10,896 nucleotides of DNA from assembly GCA_010030955.1 (NCBI GenBank), contig RHBP01000054.1, positions 1 through 10,896 on the forward strand. Direction: 5' to 3'. This document shows, in pieces, positions 7,511 to 10,896 of this stretch. The notes beneath the pieces were generated by a model. The model had not been told where the DNA came from. It searched no databases and worked only from the letters and a program-made list of their open reading frames with translations. Numbering within the stretch: position 1 is the first letter of the stretch; every line of letters starts with the position of its first letter. The translations under genes and the position numbers were made by a program. Source of the DNA: Synechococcaceae bacterium WBB_10_009. Lineage in GTDB: Bacteria > Cyanobacteriota > Cyanobacteriia > PCC-6307 > Cyanobiaceae.

Positions 7511-8350
7511 GTGCGTGCCCCGCAGCCGATCGGTCCCCTGGAGCGCTTCGTTTCATTGCCCGCAAGCACCCCCAGGCGACGCACCGCAGCGGTGCAGATC
7601 ACGGGCACCGACCTGGGGTTCAGCGCCAGTGGCACGCCCCTGGATGATCTGCATCCCTCGGCGGCCAGCTGTGTGATCACCACCGACAGCGAGGCCCGGC
7701 TGGTGAGCCAGGCCAGCGCGGTGGAATCGATCGAGCTGCGCACCTACGTGTTTCTCGATTCCCTGCAGCCCCAGCTGGCGGCCTACATGGGCACCGTGAG
7801 CCAGGGCTTCCTGCCGATCCCGGGAGACGCCTGCCTGTGGCTGGAGGTGTCCCCCGGCATGGCGGTGCACCGCGTCACCGACATCTCACTCAAGGCCAGC
7901 ACCGTGCGCCTCGGCCAGATGGTGGTGGAGCGGGCCTTTGGCTCCTTGGCGCTCTACCACCGCGACCAGAGCAACGTGCTCCACTCCGGTGATGTGGTGC
8001 TGGAGGCGATCGGCAGCCGCGTGGAGCAGCGCACCCGCTGCAGCGTCACCTGGACGGAGATCATCCGCGCCATCACCCCCGACCACGCGGTGCTGATCAA
8101 CCGCCAAAACCGGCGCGGCTCGATGATTCAGTCGGGGATGAGCATGTTCATCCTCGAAACCGAGCCCGCCGGCTACGTGCTGCTGGCGGCCAACGAGGCC
8201 GAGAAATCCAGCAACATCACCGTGGTGGATGTGAAAGCGGTGGGAGCCTTCGGCCGCCTCACCCTGGCGGGCTGGGAGGGGGATGTGGAGGAGGCCGCCG
8301 CCGCCGCCATGCGCTCGGTGGAGCAGATCAACCGGCGCGCTCGATCCTGA
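7511..8350 (+). CDS. csoS1D: Carboxysome shell protein CsoS1D (tandem BMC domain)
   Basis: CsoS1D is a low-abundance shell component of alpha-carboxysomes. Two fused BMC domains form trimeric pseudohexamers that can stack and have a large central pore that opens and closes, thought to pass larger metabolites such as RuBP. This 279-aa protein matches the known Prochlorococcus CsoS1D (about 256 aa) closely from about residue 52: ITTDSEARLVSQAS, ELRTYVFLDSLQPQLAAYMG (75-94), GDACLWLEVSPGMAVHRVTD, then the second repeat with PDHAVLINRQNRRGSMIQSG (190-209) and VDVKAVGAFGRLTLAG (239-254). The gating pair Glu-Arg is present at E140-R141 in VVERAFGSLALYH. The N-terminal ~50 residues are unconserved; the start GTG 7511 is the longest choice and a GTG at 7592 is an alternative, neither with a clear Shine-Dalgarno. 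Its 3' end overlaps convergent rdgB by 23 bp. The cso operon begins 2.3 kb downstream. Confidence 0.95.
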   Translation: MRAPQPIGPLERFVSLPASTPRRRTAAVQITGTDLGFSASGTPLDDLHPSAASCVITTDSEARLVSQASAVESIELRTYVFLDSLQPQLAAYMGTVSQGFLPIPGDACLWLEVSPGMAVHRVTDISLKASTVRLGQMVVERAFGSLALYHRDQSNVLHSGDVVLEAIGSRVEQRTRCSVTWTEIIRAITPDHAVLINRQNRRGSMIQSGMSMFILETEPAGYVLLAANEAEKSSNITVVDVKAVGAFGRLTLAGWEGDVEEAAAAAMRSVEQINRRARS

Positions 8351-8942
8351 GCAAACGCTTGAGTTCCGGCGCCAGGGCCCGGGCCGCCTTGCCGCGGGAG
8401 CCCAACTTGTGGCGCAGGTGCGGCGGCATCTGGGCGTAGGTCATGCCCGCTTCGCGCACCCAGAACAGCGGGTCGTAGCCACCGCCTTCCCCCTCGGGGG
8501 CCCGCAGGATCTCACCGCGGCAGATGCCCTGGGCCTCCAGCACCGGCTCCCCCTCGGGGTTGGCCAGCACCATGGCGCTGTTGAAGCTGGCGCTGCGGTA
8601 GGGGCTCTCCCCCAACTCCCGCAGCAACCGCGCCATCCGCTCCGGATCGGTGGCGGCGTAGCGGGCCGAGTAGAGCCCCGGCTCACCGCCCAGGGCATCC
8701 ACCTCCAGGCCCGAATCGTCCGCCAGGGCCCAGTGGCCGGTGAGGCGGGCCACCGCGGTGGCCTTGAGGCGGGCGTTCTCCAGGTAGGTGCTGCCGGTTT
8801 CCTCGATCTCCAGCCCCTCCGGCTGGCGGCGCACCTCCAGGCGCACGGCATCGAGCATCGCCGTGATCTCCGCCACCTTGTGGGCGTTGCCGCTGGCAAT
8901 CACCAACACAGACGTGCCGGCAGGGCTGAACCGGTGGTGCAT
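8328..8942 (-). CDS. rdgB: RdgB/HAM1 family dITP/XTP pyrophosphatase
   Basis: This house-cleaning enzyme hydrolyses dITP, ITP and XTP to the monophosphate and pyrophosphate, keeping deaminated purines out of nucleic acids. The 204-aa product has the family's order of motifs: SGNAHKVAE (17-25, phosphate binding), TYLENARLKA (52-61), ADDSGLEVDALGGEPGLYSARYA (74-96, metal and base binding; catalytic Asp in the DDSG), and GGGYDPLF (153-160). The last motif, usually SHRGxA, reads GSRGKA (181-186), so the His usually seen before Arg appears to be Ser. ATG 8942 is chosen because GGAGG lies about 8 bases upstream and the protein has normal family length; a long in-frame upstream extension lies antisense to sbtA and is spurious. 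Linkage of HAM1 to the carboxysome operon is known in marine Prochlorococcus and Synechococcus. Its end overlaps csoS1D tail to tail. Confidence 0.95.
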   Translation of the reverse strand: MHHRFSPAGTSVLVIASGNAHKVAEITAMLDAVRLEVRRQPEGLEIEETGSTYLENARLKATAVARLTGHWALADDSGLEVDALGGEPGLYSARYAATDPERMARLLRELGESPYRSASFNSAMVLANPEGEPVLEAQGICRGEILRAPEGEGGGYDPLFWVREAGMTYAQMPPHLRHKLGSRGKAARALAPELKRLLRIERAG

Positions 8943-9176
8943 CCGGACCGCCTCCGCCGCAGGGGCACCATTGTGCCGGTTGGGGCGACCGCCAAGGGTG
9001 TGAGGCAGGTTGGGTTGAACATTCCACCCCCCGAACAAGTCCAGGGGCTCCTGCCTCGCGAAAAACCGTAGGGAGCACGCCCCGGGTCGGCAAGGGTGTG
9101 CGCCGAGATGTGTGCAGCCGGCAACAGATCGGCAGCGCAGGCCTAGCTTGCAATCGCGGAACAGCCCCCACCGGGA
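8943..9176. promoter_or_regulatory. Divergent rdgB / sbtA intergenic region
   Basis: These 234 bp separate rdgB (minus) from sbtA (plus) and should contain both promoters. The region contains a copy of the csoS1-leader repeat (9002-9030) and an 8-bp inverted repeat, GAGGCAGG (9002-9009) with CCTGCCTC (9050-9057), that encloses the repeat. TAGCTT (9144-9149) is a weak -10 candidate for sbtA. The sbtA ATG has only GGGA directly adjacent, a poor ribosome binding site. No LysR-type operator could be assigned with confidence. Confidence 0.4.
9002..9030 (+). repeat. Leader repeat, copy 1 (upstream of sbtA)
   Basis: GAACATTCCACCCC (9017-9030) is identical to 10633-10646 in the csoS1 leader. Upstream, GAGGCAGGTTG (9002-9012) matches GAGCAAGGTTG (10617-10627) at 9 of 11 bases, with a 4-base versus 5-base spacer between the blocks. 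A further TCCAGG (9040-9045) is echoed at 10650-10655. The two copies bracket sbtAB. Confidence 0.8.
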
Positions 9177-10172
9177 ATGGACACCAGTTTGGTTCTGCAG
9201 AACCTGCTCACCCCACCGGTTCTGTTCTTTTTCCTGGGGGTGATTGCGGTGCTGGTGCGCTCGGATCTGGAGATCCCGGCGCCGCTGCCGAAATTGTTTT
9301 CGCTCTACCTGCTGCTGGCGATCGGCTTCAAGGGCGGCCTGGAGCTGCAGCACAGCGGCATCAGCGGCCCGGTGCTGCCCACCATCGCCGCGGCGGTGGG
9401 GATGTCGCTGGCGGTGCCGCTGGTGAGTTTTGCGGTGCTGCGCCTGAAGCTCGATGGCTTCAACGCCGCCGCCATCGCCGCCACCTACGGCTCGATCAGT
9501 GCCGTGACCTTCATCACCGCCGAGAGCTTCCTGGACACCCAGAAGCTTCCCCACGACGGCTTCATGGTGGCGGCCCTGGCGTTGATGGAGTCGCCGGCGA
9601 TCATCGTGGGCCTGCTGCTGGTGAAGCTGGCCAGCACCCAACAACGGCCCGACAACGGCCGCATGCGCTGGGGGGCGGTGCTGCACGAGGCCATGCTCAA
9701 CGGCTCGGTGTACCTGCTGGTGGGGAGCCTGCTGATCGGCTACCTCTCCGCGGCCAACAGCCCGCTGAGCGTGGAGAAGATGCTGCCCTTCACCGACAAG
9801 CTCTTCTACGGCTCCCTCAGCTTCTTTCTGCTCGACATGGGCATCGTGGCGGCCCAGCGCCTGGCGGACCTGCGGCGGGCCGGCGCCTTCCTGATCGGTT
9901 TCTCAGTGTTCATGCCCCTGTTCAACGCCGTGCTGGGGGCGCTGATCGCCCGGGGGCTGGGGCTGGGGCCCGGCAATGCCCTGTTGTTTGTGGTGCTCTG
10001 CGCCAGCGCCTCCTACATCGCCGTGCCGGCCGCCATGCGCATGACCGTGCCCGAGGCCAACCCCAGCTACTACATCTCCACGGCCCTGGGGCTCACCTTT
10101 CCCTTCAACATCATTGTGGGAATTCCGCTCTACATGGCGCTGGTGAACAAACTGGTGGCACCCGCAGGTTGA
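9177..10172 (+). CDS. sbtA: Sodium-dependent bicarbonate permease SbtA (short Sbt_1 family form)
   Basis: SbtA is a plasma-membrane, Na+-dependent, high-affinity bicarbonate importer. The 331-aa product is strongly hydrophobic, with about 10 helices in two inverted halves and no cleavable signal. Family landmarks are PPVLFFFLGVIAVLVRSDLEIP (13-34), LYLLLAIGFKGGLEL (43-57), AATYGSISAVTFITAESFL (101-119), ALMESPAIIVGLLL (135-148), LCASASYIAVPAAMR (274-288) and EANPSYYISTALGLTFPFNI (293-312). It is shorter than Synechocystis SbtA (about 374 aa), mainly because the central cytoplasmic loop (about 151-172) is only some 20 residues. Motifs such as YGSISAVTF and CASASYIAVPA resemble the Sbt_1 form found widely in other bacteria more than the Synechocystis GAVSGSTM/ASSSDISGPP version. 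The start ATG 9177 begins at the expected first helix. It is followed after 4 bp by sbtB, forming one transcription unit. The family is certain; the substrate in this subgroup is inferred. Confidence 0.92.
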   Translation: MDTSLVLQNLLTPPVLFFFLGVIAVLVRSDLEIPAPLPKLFSLYLLLAIGFKGGLELQHSGISGPVLPTIAAAVGMSLAVPLVSFAVLRLKLDGFNAAAIAATYGSISAVTFITAESFLDTQKLPHDGFMVAALALMESPAIIVGLLLVKLASTQQRPDNGRMRWGAVLHEAMLNGSVYLLVGSLLIGYLSAANSPLSVEKMLPFTDKLFYGSLSFFLLDMGIVAAQRLADLRRAGAFLIGFSVFMPLFNAVLGALIARGLGLGPGNALLFVVLCASASYIAVPAAMRMTVPEANPSYYISTALGLTFPFNIIVGIPLYMALVNKLVAPAG

Positions 10173-10176
10173 TCGA

Positions 10177-10458
10177 ATGAAACGCCTCGATTTGATCATC
10201 AGCGAGCGGGAATTGGATGCCGTGCTCAAGGCCATCGATGCCGCCGGCTCACCGGGCTACACCGTGATGAAGCACGTCACCGGCAAGGGGCCCCATGGGT
10301 CGGTGTCGGAGGCCATGGACTTCAGCGGCCTCGGCGCCAACGCCCACGTGATCGTGTTTTGCCAGCCGGAGGTGCTGGATCGGCTGCGCCAGGGCATCCA
10401 ACCGCTGCTGGGTTATTACGGTGGCGTGGCGTACGTGTCGGACGCAGAACCCCTGTGA
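10177..10458 (+). CDS. sbtB: PII-like regulatory protein SbtB
   Basis: SbtB is a trimeric PII-like signalling protein that binds adenine nucleotides (AMP, cAMP, ADP, c-di-AMP in characterised homologues) and docks on the cytoplasmic side of SbtA, inhibiting or adjusting bicarbonate uptake. The 93-aa sequence has the ferredoxin-like PII pattern: beta strand KRLDLIIS (2-9), helix 11-22, GYTVMKHVTGKG (27-38) leading into a T-loop (39-55), strand HVIVFCQ (57-63), helix 65-77, and GGVAYVSDAE (82-91). It ends right after the last strand and so lacks the C-terminal CGPxGC 'R-loop' of the 110-aa Synechocystis SbtB, implying no redox-type control there. ATG 10177 begins 4 bp after the sbtA stop, with AGG inside the end of sbtA as ribosome binding site, so translation is probably coupled. 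Confidence 0.9.
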   Translation: MKRLDLIISERELDAVLKAIDAAGSPGYTVMKHVTGKGPHGSVSEAMDFSGLGANAHVIVFCQPEVLDRLRQGIQPLLGYYGGVAYVSDAEPL

Positions 10459-10476
10459 GGGCGGTGGCAACGGCGA

Positions 10477-10594
10477 CGTTTTGGGGCTGGATCATCGAAC
10501 CAAGACAACAGCAACTCCAAAGTTTTGTGATGCACTGATCAGCTGCGGTTATCAGTGACAGCGCAGACGGTGATGGCACAAACGCCCCAAAACG
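10477..10594. repeat. Perfect 11-bp inverted repeat spanning the csoS1 upstream region
   Basis: CGTTTTGGGGC at 10477-10487 and its exact reverse complement at 10584-10594 are separated by 96 bp. The smaller CACTGAT/ATCAGTG hairpin lies roughly in the middle. Possible roles are paired operator half-sites for a DNA-looping regulator or a long-range leader stem; neither is proven. Confidence 0.7.
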
Positions 10595-10616
10595 CTTGAC
10601 GGGGGGCTTGCCGCGA

Positions 10617-10646
10617 GAGCAAGGTTGCAGGCGAACATTCCACCCC
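10617..10646 (+). repeat. Leader repeat, copy 2 (csoS1 5' leader)
   Basis: This is the second copy of the element described upstream of sbtA, sharing the perfect 14-mer GAACATTCCACCCC (10633-10646). It lies 17 bases before the csoS1 start codon and immediately ahead of its AGGAG ribosome binding site, so it is probably within the transcript. Confidence 0.8.
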
Positions 10647-10663
10647 TCCTCCAGGAGCAGGTA

Positions 10664-10896
10664 ATGGCTAACGAAACCATGGGCATCGCCCTCGGCATGA
10701 TTGAAACCCGGGGCCTGGTTCCCGCGATTGAAGCGGCTGATGCCATGACCAAGGCCGCCGAAGTGCGCCTGATTGGTCGCGAGTTCGTCGGCGGCGGTTA
10801 CGTGACCGTGCTGGTGCGCGGCGAAACCGGTGCTGTGAACGCTGCCGTTCGCGCCGGCGCTGACGCCTGCGAGCGCGTGGGCGACGGCCTGGTGGC
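10664..10896 (+). CDS. csoS1: Major alpha-carboxysome shell protein CsoS1 (3' end cut by window)
   Basis: CsoS1 (CsoS1A/CcmK type) hexamers tile the facets of the carboxysome shell, with a narrow pore for bicarbonate and RuBP. My translation from ATG 10664 begins MANETMGIALGMIETRGL and continues with VPAIEAADAMTKAAEVRLIG, the pore-loop region FVGGGYVTVLVRGETGAV and NAAVRAGADACERVGDGLVA. This is the single BMC domain, of which 77 codons of about 100 are inside the window. AGGAG six bases upstream is a strong ribosome binding site. It uses more T-ending codons (GCT, GTT, GGT) than its neighbours, as expected for a very highly expressed protein. In alpha-cyanobacteria it is normally followed by rbcL, rbcS, csoS2 and the remaining cso genes, which should lie just right of this window. 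Confidence 0.97.
   Translation, partial: MANETMGIALGMIETRGLVPAIEAADAMTKAAEVRLIGREFVGGGYVTVLVRGETGAVNAAVRAGADACERVGDGLV

Larger units (their letters stand above)
10459..10663 (+). promoter_or_regulatory. Upstream/leader region of the csoS1 carboxysome operon
   Basis: The 205-bp gap should hold the cso operon promoter and possibly an sbtB terminator. Seen in order: CGTTTTGGGGC (10477-10487), whose perfect 11-bp inverse GCCCCAAAACG is at 10584-10594; a small hairpin CACTGAT (10533-10539)/ATCAGTG (10551-10557); TTGACG (10596-10601), a good -35-like hexamer but without a convincing -10 at the right spacing; CTTGC/GCAAG (10607-10611/10619-10623); the leader repeat; then AGGAG (10653-10657), an ideal ribosome binding site six bases before the csoS1 ATG. 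Base composition is less GC-rich than in the genes. Which element is the promoter cannot be told from sequence alone. Confidence 0.5.

Noticed and set aside
7116..7743. Overlapping open frames opposite the HTH-like gene and csoS1D
   Set aside because: Compositions are Arg/Ala/Pro-rich shadows; the opposite strands carry recognisable or better-supported proteins.
8943..9686. N-terminal extension of RdgB (452-aa version)
   Set aside because: It is His/Gln/Arg-rich sequence antisense to sbtA; RdgB has normal length from ATG 8942 with its own ribosome binding site.
1..10896. tRNA/rRNA genes, CRISPR arrays, transposases, attachment sites
   Set aside because: The intergenic gaps are short, and none shows cloverleaf-type sequence, regularly spaced repeats or transposase-like coding frames.

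Overview
The window is high-GC DNA (roughly two thirds G+C) from an alpha-cyanobacterium, most likely Cyanobium or a closely related Synechococcus. The evidence is an alpha-type (cso) carboxysome gene, the tandem-BMC shell protein CsoS1D beside a HAM1/RdgB gene, and a specialised NDH-1 CO2-uptake cluster next to them. The stretch is essentially one CO2-concentrating-mechanism (CCM) island.

Layout, left to right. (1) Positions 1-4479, minus strand: an ndhF4-ndhD4-chpX(cupB) operon encoding the CO2-hydrating NDH-1MS module; chpX runs off the left edge. ndhD4 is broken by a frameshift near 2399-2402. (2) 4572-6452, minus: an APC-superfamily permease closely resembling the Bacillus K+ importer KimA. 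(3) 6523-6906, plus: a 127-aa protein I do not recognise. (4) 6932-7429, minus: a 165-aa protein with a possible excisionase/MerR-like helix-turn-helix, divergent from csoS1D. (5) 7511-8350, plus: csoS1D, a gated tandem-BMC carboxysome shell protein. (6) 8328-8942, minus: rdgB/HAM1, overlapping csoS1D tail to tail by 23 bp. (7) 9177-10458, plus: sbtA-sbtB, a bicarbonate permease of the Sbt_1 family and its PII-like partner. (8) 10664-10896, plus: the start of csoS1, the major hexameric shell protein and presumably the first gene of the carboxysome/Rubisco operon.

How they work together: the NDH-1MS module converts CO2 to bicarbonate inside the cell, SbtA imports bicarbonate under SbtB control, and the carboxysome (CsoS1, CsoS1D) uses that bicarbonate pool. 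The KimA-like permease may belong to ion homeostasis coupled to this; the KimA and SbtB families are both known to bind c-di-AMP.

The most interesting sequence-level observation is that sbtAB lies between rdgB and csoS1, genes I recall as direct neighbours in other marine alpha-cyanobacteria, and that the cassette is flanked by direct copies of one ~30-bp leader sequence containing a perfect 14-bp repeat. This looks like the scar of an insertion that duplicated the csoS1 leader, or like a shared regulatory element. No tRNA, rRNA, CRISPR array or insertion sequence was seen, and no gene-free stretch exceeds 300 bases.
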